Shown: positions 1-7,130 of the stretch, piece after piece
Numbering within the stretch: position 1 is the first letter of the stretch
Layout of the letters: each line of letters starts with the position of its first letter
DNA from: an uncultured delta proteobacterium
GTDB taxonomy: Bacteria > Desulfobacterota > Syntrophorhabdia > Syntrophorhabdales > Syntrophorhabdaceae
DNA length: 21,435 bases
Reading direction: 5' to 3'
Assembly (NCBI GenBank): GCA_903872255.1
Contig: CAIQJW010000158.1
Coordinates: forward strand, 1 to 21,435
Notes under the pieces: model-generated
Seen by the model: the letters and a program-made list of their open reading frames with translations, nothing else
Told to the model about the DNA's origin: nothing
Database searches by the model: none
Translations under genes and position numbers: made by a program

Positions 1-250
1 CGAGTTCCACCACGATAATGCGCGTCGATTTATCGTACGGCTGGCCTCTGAAGCCGAGGCGTTTGCGCAGGTCGACGATAGGGATTATCTTTCCCCTCAA
101 GTTAATTACGCCCTCTATGAAGGTGGGGGCATTGGGGATCTTCGTGATATTCATCATCTTGTTGATCTCCTTAACCCTCAGGATATCAACACCGAATTCC
201 TCAGTACCCAGTTTAAAGGTCACAAGCTGTAAAATAGCACCATCGCTCAT
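1..250 (-). CDS. cheW: CheW chemotaxis adaptor, N-terminal part (cut by window edge)
   Basis: Couples chemoreceptors to the kinase CheA at the membrane array. The first 83 codons are visible, about half of a usual CheW of about 150 residues; the rest lies beyond the window. The protein starts MSDGAILQLVTFKLGTEEFG and contains the CheW-typical pattern of an early strand (LVTFKLG), VDILRVKEI, then IPNAPTFIEGVINLRGKIIP and VDLRKRLG. The ATG at 248-250 has a very strong ribosome-binding site (AAAGGAGGAGG) at the right distance. It follows cheA after a 62-base gap that holds a sigma-28-like promoter, so it may also be transcribed apart from cheA. Identity is secure; the C-terminal half cannot be judged. 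Confidence 0.93.
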   Translation of the reverse strand, partial: MSDGAILQLVTFKLGTEEFGVDILRVKEINKMMNITKIPNAPTFIEGVINLRGKIIPIVDLRKRLGFRGQPYDKSTRIIVVEL

Positions 251-272
251 GTAATACCTCCTCCTTTCCATA

Positions 273-299
273 TAATCGGAAGAAACCGCCGATACTTAA
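273..299 (-). promoter_or_regulatory. Candidate sigma-28 (FliA) promoter for cheW
   Basis: Read on the minus strand: TTAAGTAT, 11 bases, TCCGATTA. Compared with the enterobacterial sigma-28 consensus TAAAGTTT-N11-GCCGATAA this is 6/8 and 6/8 with exact spacing. The start point would lie roughly 20 bases before the cheW ATG, leaving room for its strong ribosome-binding site. The -35 half overlaps a perfect 12-base palindrome (ATACTTAAGTAT, 292-303). The TTAAG core is shared with the better candidate ahead of the HDOD gene. Prediction by eye only. Confidence 0.45.
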
Positions 300-312
300 G
301 TATGATAGGTGC

Positions 313-2130
313 TTATTCATTCACCACCTGATGCATTTTCCGGTTCATGCTGTAGTTTAATATCACCGCCGGTATGTCGAGTATCAGGATGACCTTGCCG
401 TCGCCGCGTATCGTCGCTCCGCTGATCCCTTTTATGTCCTTCAGGAACTCGCCGAGCGGCTTGATGACGACCTCTTCCTGACCTATCACCGAGTGCACCT
501 TGATGCCGATGGTCTTCTCGCCGATGTTGCATATCACCAGGTAACCGCCATCGTCATTTCGGTTGAAAAAGAATGCCCGTCTGAGGTCGACGATCGGGAT
601 CACGGTGTTCCTGAAGACAAGGACCTCTTTTTTATCTACCGTCTTGATGAGGCCTTCTTGTATCTTCACAAGTTCGGTGACGGTACTCAGTGGTATCGCA
701 AAGATCTCATGGGATACTTTGACTATAAGCGCATGCATGATAGCCAGGGTTAGAGGGAGTTTGATGGTGAGCTTTGTCCACTTGCCCTCTTCGGAATCTA
801 TGTGGGCCTGGCCGTTCATTTTTTCGATATTGGTGCGCACGACATCCATCCCGACGCCCCGGCCGGAGACCTTGCTGAGTTTCTGCGCCGTGCTTAATCC
901 CGGTATAAAAACGAGGTTCATCGCCTCTTTCGGAGACAGGGTGGCCAATTCCGCTTCCGACATAATCCCTTTTTCCCGAACCTTGTCTTTGACTGCCTGC
1001 ATGTTGATCCCTTTACCATCATCAAAGATCTCTATGATGATGTGGTTGCCTTCGTTATAGGCCCGGATCGCCAGAAGGCCCTTGGGACGCTTTCCGCTGG
1101 CTATACGGTGGTCAGGGATCTCTACGCCATGGTCCACGGAATTCCGTATAATATGGATAAGAGGATCGTGCAGCGCCTCGATCAGGGAACGGTCAAGTTC
1201 CGTCTCTTCACCTTCCATTTTCAGTTCAATGTCCTTTTTAAATTCCGAACACAGGTCGCGGACCATTCTCGGTATCTTGTTGAAGACCTTGCTGATCGGT
1301 ACGAGCCGCGCCCGCATTACCGACAATTGAAGCTCGTTGGTTATGGCCTCTATATAATTTGCGACATCCGTCAGGTTATCGAAAACCGCCTCGGTGCCCT
1401 CACCTTTCTTTACAAGGCTGTTAACGAGAATAAGCCTGTTCTTGCCGAGGACAAGTTCCCCGACAAGGTTCATAAGGTCGTCGAGCTTCTTGACATCGAT
1501 CCTGATGCTCTGCTCTTCGGCTTTTTGCGTCTTCTGTTTAACAAGGGCCTTATTGAGCTGCGCTTCGGTGACCAGTTTTTCCTCAACCACTATCTCGCCG
1601 ATCTTCTTATCTTTTTCGATCTCCTGTTTTTTGAGCATCTCGTCGAGTTCTGATCTGGTGATCATATTTTCTTCCAGAAGGATCTCGCCTATTTTCTTTT
1701 TTGCAGGCGGCTCCACCGGATCTTTCTTTGATGGGTTGAGGAGGTCCGACAACCTGACAATTACCCCGGAAGCGTCATGGTTTTCGCTGCCGTTATCCCG
1801 GATGTCGTTTATCATGGCCTTCATCAGGTCAAACGATTCCAGAAGAATATCGGCCACGGCCTGGTCGATAACCATTTCTCCTTTTCGGATAACCCCCAGG
1901 ACATCCTCCCCCTTGTGCGCAAGCTGCGACAATGCGTTGAACCCAAGAAAGCTTGCCGTGCCTTTGATCGTGTGGACCGCACGGAAAATGCTGTTTACGA
2001 CCTCCTCGTCCTGGTTCTGTTCGATCACAACAATATCCTGTATGACATTATCCATGAGTTCGCCTGATTCAACTATGAACTCCTCAATTATTTCCCGCAT
2101 TTCATCATTCTGAAGAGCCTGATCATCCAT
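313..2130 (-). CDS. cheA: CheA chemotaxis histidine kinase with MshEN-like repeats in the P2 position
   Basis: Histidine kinase that passes phosphate to CheY and CheB; 605 residues. Domains: P1 Hpt about 10-110 with phospho-accepting H53 in HTIKGTASFLGF; a linker at 144-200 with two copies of an IGEILLE...IT...L...L..Q motif; P3 dimerisation about 207-275; P4 ATPase about 280-460 with N box (HIIRNSVDHG, 326-335), G1 (DDGKGI) and G2 (GRGVGMDVV, 423-431); P5 CheW-like about 463-600. No recognisable P2 (CheY/CheB docking) domain is seen; the repeats occupy its place. The ATG at 2130 is chosen because MDDQ... starts the Hpt domain and GAGG lies 7 bases upstream; a longer reading frame only reads through the end of cheY. 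The start overlaps the cheY stop by 8 bases, indicating coupled translation. A 62-base gap separates it from cheW. Confidence 0.95.
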   Translation of the reverse strand: MDDQALQNDEMREIIEEFIVESGELMDNVIQDIVVIEQNQDEEVVNSIFRAVHTIKGTASFLGFNALSQLAHKGEDVLGVIRKGEMVIDQAVADILLESFDLMKAMINDIRDNGSENHDASGVIVRLSDLLNPSKKDPVEPPAKKKIGEILLEENMITRSELDEMLKKQEIEKDKKIGEIVVEEKLVTEAQLNKALVKQKTQKAEEQSIRIDVKKLDDLMNLVGELVLGKNRLILVNSLVKKGEGTEAVFDNLTDVANYIEAITNELQLSVMRARLVPISKVFNKIPRMVRDLCSEFKKDIELKMEGEETELDRSLIEALHDPLIHIIRNSVDHGVEIPDHRIASGKRPKGLLAIRAYNEGNHIIIEIFDDGKGINMQAVKDKVREKGIMSEAELATLSPKEAMNLVFIPGLSTAQKLSKVSGRGVGMDVVRTNIEKMNGQAHIDSEEGKWTKLTIKLPLTLAIMHALIVKVSHEIFAIPLSTVTELVKIQEGLIKTVDKKEVLVFRNTVIPIVDLRRAFFFNRNDDGGYLVICNIGEKTIGIKVHSVIGQEEVVIKPLGEFLKDIKGISGATIRGDGKVILILDIPAVILNYSMNRKMHQVVNE

Positions 2131-2506
2131 GCGTTTCCTCACTATCCTGCAAAAGGCTTTCAACCTTGTACAGCAAAACATTTGGTTGTACCGGTTTATT
2201 CAGGAACATGTTGACCCCCGCATCGAACGCATCTTTTTTCAGCTTGTCGTCCTTGGTTGCCGCGAGCATAATGATGGGCGTGTCCATGTAGTAGTAGTTG
2301 TCCCTCAGGTTCCTTACAAATTCGATACCGTCCATGTTCGGCATATTAAGATCGACAATGACAAGATCAACCTGGATGTGGCTCAATTTCTCCATAGCAT
2401 CGATACCGTCCTCGGCCTCGGCAATGACATAGTTCTTTTTCTTCAGGATATACGCCAGAAGTTTTCTGATGGTCGCCGAGTCGTCTACAATCAGCACCGT
2501 CTTCAT
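2123..2506 (-). CDS. cheY: CheY-like single-domain response regulator
   Basis: Stand-alone receiver domain, 127 residues, expected to carry phosphate from CheA to the FliM/FliN switch. Visible residues: acidic pair D8 D9, phospho-acceptor D52 in VIVDLNMPNMDG, and K104 in FLNKP. The position of the switch Thr/Ser after strand 4 (E. coli T87) aligns with A82 in PIIMLAATKDD; T84 lies two residues later. The gene sits between cheR (4-base gap) and cheA (8-base overlap). The ribosome-binding site AAAGGATGATGT lies just before the ATG. The name cheY rests on context. A PilG-like or otherwise specialised receiver is possible, but the cheA overlap makes CheY the natural reading. Confidence 0.88.
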   Translation of the reverse strand: MKTVLIVDDSATIRKLLAYILKKKNYVIAEAEDGIDAMEKLSHIQVDLVIVDLNMPNMDGIEFVRNLRDNYYYMDTPIIMLAATKDDKLKKDAFDAGVNMFLNKPVQPNVLLYKVESLLQDSEETHG

Positions 2507-2509
2507 ACA

Positions 2510-3334
2510 TCATCCTTTTTGATAGGCAATAGTGCCGGGAAATACGAGCGGTTTGAAGGCCCGGGATATATTATGGAGCGATTCGGCATGACCGATCGTC
2601 AGATATCCCTTTGGCTTCGTACACTCGTACATGTTATCGATCACCTTTTTCTTCATTTTTTCATCGAAATAAATAAGGACGTTTCTACAGAATATGAAAT
2701 CCATCTGCCGGTACATCCTGTATGCATCGTCATCTATAAGATTCATGAAATCTATCTTCACAGTCTTTTTTACTGAATCGTTGAGCCTGAACATATTATT
2801 GTCTTCGGTAAAATATTTTCCCCTGACCGATGCGTCGATATTCCGGATGCTGTACTGGCCGAACACTGCCTCGCGTGCCGATTCGAGGACCTTGCTGCTA
2901 ATATCCGTGGCAAATATGGTAAACGGTATTGTAATCCTCTGGGATTCCATAAGCTCCGTCAGGATAATTGACAGTGTGTATGGTTCCTCGCCTGTCGAAC
3001 ATGCGGCGCTCCAGATCCGTAAAGGTGCAGGCGGCCCTGAACCGTTCATGCATGATTTCTGCAGTATTGCCTTAAAGGCGTCAAGCTGCGGCTGGTTTCG
3101 GAAAAAGCTCGTCTCGTTGGTCGTAACGACATCGAAAAGGTTCACAAGCTCTGCGCGTGCCTTTTCGGCACCGTATTTCAGGTGAAAGTAATAATCTTCG
3201 AAAGAGCTGAGGCCCAGCTCGTTCAGTCTGTTTGTCAGCCTGCTTTCAAGAAGGTACTTTTTTGTTTCAGTGAAGCAAATACCTGTTTTCTCATAGATGA
3301 AATCTCTCAGCACGGTAAATTCTTCTCTCGTCAT
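2510..3334 (-). CDS. cheR: CheR chemoreceptor glutamate methyltransferase
   Basis: SAM-dependent O-methyltransferase that methylates receptor glutamates and opposes CheB; 274 residues, a normal length. An N-terminal helical domain (about 1-80) ends in the conserved TTNETSFFR. The catalytic domain shows SAM motif I as WSAACSTGEEPYT (108-120), the acidic ATDIS (142-146), DFIFCRNVLIYF (212-223) and a final GYLTIGHAESL strand. There is no C-terminal TPR or receptor-tethering extension. ATG at 3334 has AGGAAAG upstream, inside the 10-base gap after the HEAT gene stop. Its place beside the HEAT gene and near cheB supports a shared adaptation function. Confidence 0.95.
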   Translation of the reverse strand: MTREEFTVLRDFIYEKTGICFTETKKYLLESRLTNRLNELGLSSFEDYYFHLKYGAEKARAELVNLFDVVTTNETSFFRNQPQLDAFKAILQKSCMNGSGPPAPLRIWSAACSTGEEPYTLSIILTELMESQRITIPFTIFATDISSKVLESAREAVFGQYSIRNIDASVRGKYFTEDNNMFRLNDSVKKTVKIDFMNLIDDDAYRMYRQMDFIFCRNVLIYFDEKMKKKVIDNMYECTKPKGYLTIGHAESLHNISRAFKPLVFPGTIAYQKG

Positions 3335-3344
3335 GACCGCTTTC

Positions 3345-5189
3345 CTATGCAGTTTGCATTCTGCTCAATACCACTTCCGCCGCAGACCTTATGTCATCAT
3401 TGGCGTCATCCGCAAAAGGCCGGATATAATCCATCGCACGCACATCATTCAGTTCGGCAAGGGCCCGTATACATCCTATCGTTATCAACCCGTTGGCATC
3501 CTGAAGACCCTTTGTAAAGATGCTGAAAAGGTCCGGGTCCTCAAATGTACCCAAGGCCGACAGAGCATAGTATCGCGTCCACATGCCCTTTTCTTGATTT
3601 GAGAATATCCTGACAAGCCTGTCCTTGAACTGCGTGAGCCGCCTGTCCTTGATAACCTTAAGGACCTCACGAGGTACCTCTGCTTCCTCGAGTATCATTT
3701 CCAGAAGTTCGACATACTCGTCGTTATCGGCAAATCTTCCGAGGACCCCTATCGTGTTCCTGCGAACACCTTCGTCCGGGTCCTTTAAGAGCCGCGAAAT
3801 GAACGGGAGGTTGTTATCCGCATCGATAAGCTGGGTTGCGGCGAGGTATACCTTTTTATCGTCATTTGATCCTCCATTGACGAAACCGGATATGATCTCA
3901 AGGGCCGCCCCGGGGTCGAGACGGACATACGTCCGTAAAGCCTTTACTCTCACATCCTGAAAATCCTTCCCGAGTATCCTGAGGATATCGTCCTTCAGAT
4001 CGCTGAGTCCAAGATTACCAACGGCCTCGACGGCAAAACCTCTTATATGCCCGTCAGCATCATCCAAAGCTTTTTTGATTATCGAGCACCCCGATCCCAC
4101 GACGATCCCCGGGATGCTCATCATTATCTCCCGCTTAACCTCGACAGATGCATCGAGGAACCGGTCAAGAAGGACACACTCGTCTATCTTGACCCCCGTC
4201 AAGGCACAGGCCTTGACGAGCGCAAGCATCCTGGCATCGTCAGGTTCCATGAATTCTGAGGCATTTTTTCCCCATATATCGCCTAGCGAAGCGAAGATCT
4301 CGAGGACCATTGGATAATTTTCATCATCCGGTTCCATATCGCCCAGGATACCGAGGATGGCCGTACATGTCTGCCGGGTCCGGAAATAGGCGAGCATGCG
4401 CACCATTTCGACGGGACGGTCCTTTTTCTCCGCCATTTTTCCGAGAAGGTGCTCATATAGTTCGCCGCCCATCTTTTCCTGAAGTTTCGAAAAAATGTCT
4501 TCGTTCCCTTTGTCCAGTATGATTGCCAGGTACGCGCTTCGCCTCGAGCGGTCCCAGGCCTTCATAATGTCAAGGACCTCGTCAAGGACGGCGTCGTCCC
4601 CGTAATCCAGGAGGACCTCGCAGGCGGCGCTTGAAAGCTCATCGCTGCTTTCCTTGAAGAATTTCAGTATGCGGGGAATGGCCTTCGGGCTTTTTGTCCT
4701 TCCGAGACCGATGATGGCCGAGAACGCGATCCACTCCTCGTCATCTAAGGCATGAAGCAATGCATTTACCGCTTCATCGTCGTCAAAATCACCGAGGGCC
4801 ATGCAGGCGGCATTACGCACATTGGCATCGGCATCCCGCGCCTTTTTTACAATAAACGGTATTGAGCGGGGATCGCCTAAGAATGCCAGTACTTCACAGG
4901 CATATACCCGGATATCTTCGTTGGCATCGTCAAGCATGCCGATAACACCTTCAATATATACGCTTCCGATCTTCTTGAGCACATCGAGGACCGCCATCCG
5001 GACAGGGGTATTGCTCTCCTGCAAAAGAGGCACGATCTTCTCTATCACTTCCCGGCCGGGAGAGGCAACCAGGGAATCGATGGCCTTTTCTTTCTCGAAA
5101 TTATCTCCGTCCTTGATGAGAAGCACGTACCTTTCCAGCTCCGGCTCTGTCAAGCCTTTAGCTTCGGCACCTTCTTTCCGTGGGCTCAT
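3345..5189 (-). CDS. HEAT-repeat protein in the chemotaxis module (function unknown)
   Basis: A 614-residue alpha-helical repeat protein with no signal peptide, membrane segment or enzyme motif seen. Repeats of about 31 residues carry the HEAT/PBS-lyase pattern D.D..VR..A...LG: for example DANEDIRVYACEVLAFLG and DADANVRNAACMALGDF near residues 85-135, DDADGHIRGFAVEAVGNLG in the middle, DPDEGVRRNTIGVLGRFAD, and a last DANDDIRSAAEVVLSRM at the C terminus. The ATG at 5189 overlaps the cheB stop as ATGA, with GAGG upstream; a longer reading frame into cheB is not used. cheR follows 10 bases later, so the protein is co-translated between methylesterase and methyltransferase. HEAT solenoids usually bind proteins, so a scaffold for CheB, CheR or receptors is an inference. 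Not an assigned Che protein to my knowledge. Confidence 0.85.
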   Translation of the reverse strand: MSPRKEGAEAKGLTEPELERYVLLIKDGDNFEKEKAIDSLVASPGREVIEKIVPLLQESNTPVRMAVLDVLKKIGSVYIEGVIGMLDDANEDIRVYACEVLAFLGDPRSIPFIVKKARDADANVRNAACMALGDFDDDEAVNALLHALDDEEWIAFSAIIGLGRTKSPKAIPRILKFFKESSDELSSAACEVLLDYGDDAVLDEVLDIMKAWDRSRRSAYLAIILDKGNEDIFSKLQEKMGGELYEHLLGKMAEKKDRPVEMVRMLAYFRTRQTCTAILGILGDMEPDDENYPMVLEIFASLGDIWGKNASEFMEPDDARMLALVKACALTGVKIDECVLLDRFLDASVEVKREIMMSIPGIVVGSGCSIIKKALDDADGHIRGFAVEAVGNLGLSDLKDDILRILGKDFQDVRVKALRTYVRLDPGAALEIISGFVNGGSNDDKKVYLAATQLIDADNNLPFISRLLKDPDEGVRRNTIGVLGRFADNDEYVELLEMILEEAEVPREVLKVIKDRRLTQFKDRLVRIFSNQEKGMWTRYYALSALGTFEDPDLFSIFTKGLQDANGLITIGCIRALAELNDVRAMDYIRPFADDANDDIRSAAEVVLSRMQTA

Positions 5190-6211
5190 AGCATCCTCAT
5201 TATTTCTTCCGATATCTTGTCTACAGGTAAAACTGCGTCTGCCAGATTGGCCGTGACGACCGCTCTCGGCATGCCGTAAACAACACATGTTTCTTCATCC
5301 TGAGCGATGATATAGCCGCCTTTGGCCTTCATCTCCTTCATCCCGGCAAGACCGTCGTTCCCCATTCCCGTGAGGATCACCCCGAATGACCGGCGATCAT
5401 ATGCAGCGGCTGTAGATCCCATGAGAAGATCTACCGACGGCCTGTAAATGTACTGCACTGCATCGTTAAACTGGATCGATACGGTACTGCCTTTCCTTTT
5501 TACAGACATGTGCCTGTCACCCGGCACTATGTAAGCCACACCGGACTTAAGCATCTCACCGTCCTCGGCTTCCTTCACCTGAAGCTGCGACGTTGCATCG
5601 AGCCGCTGCGAAAAAGATTGCGTGAATATCTTCGGCATATGCTGCGCAATGACGACAGGTACGGGAAACGTCTTCGGAAGACGGGCAAGTATGTGCTGAA
5701 GTGCCGGCGGACCCCCCGTGGATGCGCCTATGGCGAGGATCTCGTGGCGGACCTTTCTTTCCGGATTCACGATCACAGGCTTCCTGGAGATATCCAGCTT
5801 GCGCAGCAGGAATCTGACCTTATTTTTGGCAACATTCTTCACTTTTGTTATTATTTCGGCCTCTCTGTTCGCAAGCGTACCGAAACTGGCAAAATCTTTG
5901 GTCATGAAGTCGCAGGCGCCCAGTTGAAGGGCTTCCATCGTTACTTCCGCGCCTTCCTTCGTAAGAGAGCTCATCATGATGACAGGCACCGGGTCCTTCT
6001 CCATGATCTTTTTCAGGGCCTCGATCCCGTTCATGACCGGCATTTCAACGTCCATTGTAATAACATCCGGTTTCAGGGATTCTGCTTTCTCGATAGCTTC
6101 CTTGCCGTCCTGGGCAGTACCCACGACCTCTATATCGGCATCCCTGGATAGGATCCTTGCTATGGAACTGCGCATGACGCGCGAATCGTCAACGATCAAT
6201 ACTTTGATCAT
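5186..6211 (-). CDS. cheB: CheB receptor methylesterase/glutaminase response regulator
   Basis: Removes methyl groups from chemoreceptors after phosphorylation by CheA; 341 residues. The receiver domain (1-120) has D8 D9, phospho-site D54 in ITMDVEMPVMNG, S81/S82 and K105. The usual Lys-Pro after strand 5 reads K105-D106, a small deviation. The esterase domain (about 150-341) shows catalytic S164 in AIGASTGGP, H191 in IAQHMP and D286 in LTGMGNDG. The ATG at 6211 overlaps the HDOD gene stop as ATGA, with GAAGAGAAGGA just upstream as ribosome-binding site. The 3' end overlaps the HEAT gene by 4 bases, so all three are translationally coupled. Confidence 0.96.
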   Translation of the reverse strand: MIKVLIVDDSRVMRSSIARILSRDADIEVVGTAQDGKEAIEKAESLKPDVITMDVEMPVMNGIEALKKIMEKDPVPVIMMSSLTKEGAEVTMEALQLGACDFMTKDFASFGTLANREAEIITKVKNVAKNKVRFLLRKLDISRKPVIVNPERKVRHEILAIGASTGGPPALQHILARLPKTFPVPVVIAQHMPKIFTQSFSQRLDATSQLQVKEAEDGEMLKSGVAYIVPGDRHMSVKRKGSTVSIQFNDAVQYIYRPSVDLLMGSTAAAYDRRSFGVILTGMGNDGLAGMKEMKAKGGYIIAQDEETCVVYGMPRAVVTANLADAVLPVDKISEEIMRML

Positions 6212-7089
6212 TCCTTCTCTTCCCCCGCCTCCACCAATAGCGATCTTACGTTCTTCATAAGTCCGTAAACACCATCAAGAAGATCCAATTCCTGGGAAAG
6301 AGATATCTGAATCCCCAATTCCTCGGCCAAAGGCACGAAGTGCTTATTGTTTTTGATAAATTCATCGAAATCCGTAAAGCTGTCGCTGAGATCGGCCTGT
6401 TTTGCAAAACGGTTGCCGATATCGATTATCTTTGCATTCCAGATGTTGTCGGCGGCATTTCCGGGAAAATGATGGTACATTACCCCATCAGTGACGGACT
6501 GCGGTATATTCCACATCGTAAGAAGACAGGCGCCTACCATGCCATGGTCACATGACAGCACCTCCTCTTCCGCCTGTACCCATGTATAGTTCTTTTCACG
6601 GACAATCCGGCTTATCATCTTCCATTCCGCATTGAAATACCTGTAAATGATGATCGTGCCGATATCGTGCATCAAGCCTCCGATATACACGGCATGCTGA
6701 TCTCCCATATGGACGGTCTGGCTGACAACTTTCGAAGCAATGGCGCAGATCATCGAGTGGCGTATGAATTTTTCCCTGTCAATCTCTCCGCTGCCGTTCA
6801 TCATCGACAGGAACGGCATGTGTAGGATTATCTGCGAGAGATGCTCCAGGCCGATTATGGCAATTGCATGTTCGATCGACGTGATGTTGCGAAAGCTCCG
6901 CGTTCCAAAATAGGCAGTATTGGCCATGCGAAGCACCTCCGAGGCCATCGACGGGTCCATGCTCTTCGCCAGGTCGGCCGCGGAGCTCATCGGGTCGTCG
7001 ATCACGCCGATAACCTCAGCCATAACGGTCGGAAAGGTCGGCAGAACGTCAATCTTCCTGAGCACCTGCAAAATTTCGTCGCGTTCCAT
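6208..7089 (-). CDS. HDOD-domain protein heading the chemotaxis module
   Basis: 293-residue HDOD (HD-related output) protein, a family common near signalling and motility genes and of mostly unknown biochemical role. The start LPTFPTVMAEVIGVIDDP and the N-terminal helices ending in IEHAIAIIGLEHL are typical. Likely HD-type ligands are kept: H111 (FIRHS), H141-D142 (LMHDIG), H182 (DHGMVGACLLTMWNIP), H206-H207 (MYHH) and D223. There is no GYP motif. A C-terminal stretch (about 240-290) has no motif I recognise. It follows fliA after a 37-base gap holding a sigma-28-like promoter and overlaps cheB by 4 bases. The ribosome-binding site is poor (only GATAGTT precedes the ATG). An in-frame TGA lies shortly upstream with no better start codon between, so the ATG at 7089 stands. 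Confidence 0.88.
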   Translation of the reverse strand: MERDEILQVLRKIDVLPTFPTVMAEVIGVIDDPMSSAADLAKSMDPSMASEVLRMANTAYFGTRSFRNITSIEHAIAIIGLEHLSQIILHMPFLSMMNGSGEIDREKFIRHSMICAIASKVVSQTVHMGDQHAVYIGGLMHDIGTIIIYRYFNAEWKMISRIVREKNYTWVQAEEEVLSCDHGMVGACLLTMWNIPQSVTDGVMYHHFPGNAADNIWNAKIIDIGNRFAKQADLSDSFTDFDEFIKNNKHFVPLAEELGIQISLSQELDLLDGVYGLMKNVRSLLVEAGEEKE

Positions 7090-7103
7090 AACTATCAGAG
7101 ATA

Positions 7104-7130
7104 TTATCGGTAGCTGTCCGGAAAGCTTAA
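7104..7130 (-). promoter_or_regulatory. Candidate sigma-28 (FliA) promoter for the HDOD-che module
   Basis: Read on the minus strand: TTAAGCTT, 11 bases, ACCGATAA. Against the sigma-28 consensus TAAAGTTT-N11-GCCGATAA this is 6/8 and 7/8 with exact spacing. It spans the stop codon of fliA and the 37-base gap after it, in a stretch where nearly all other genes overlap. The start point would fall around 7096, giving a leader of only about 7 bases before the HDOD ATG, in line with its weak ribosome-binding site. Prediction by eye; 5'-end mapping would decide. Confidence 0.6.

Noticed and set aside
1..254. Plus-strand frame at the left edge
   Set aside because: Opposite strand of cheW; the minus-strand translation is an unmistakable CheW N terminus.
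2131..2181. N-terminal extension of CheA into cheY (MFCCTRLKAF...)
   Set aside because: Reads an out-of-frame part of cheY; the ATG at 2130 has GAGG upstream and begins the Hpt domain.
3724..3731. TTATCGGC (minus strand GCCGATAA, perfect sigma-28 -10)
   Set aside because: Inside the HEAT gene coding region with no -35 match at the proper distance.
6529..6544. TGGCAT-N5-GCGC on the minus strand inside the HDOD gene
   Set aside because: Correct GG-GC spacing but the TT of TTGC is missing, and it lies in coding sequence far from any gene start.
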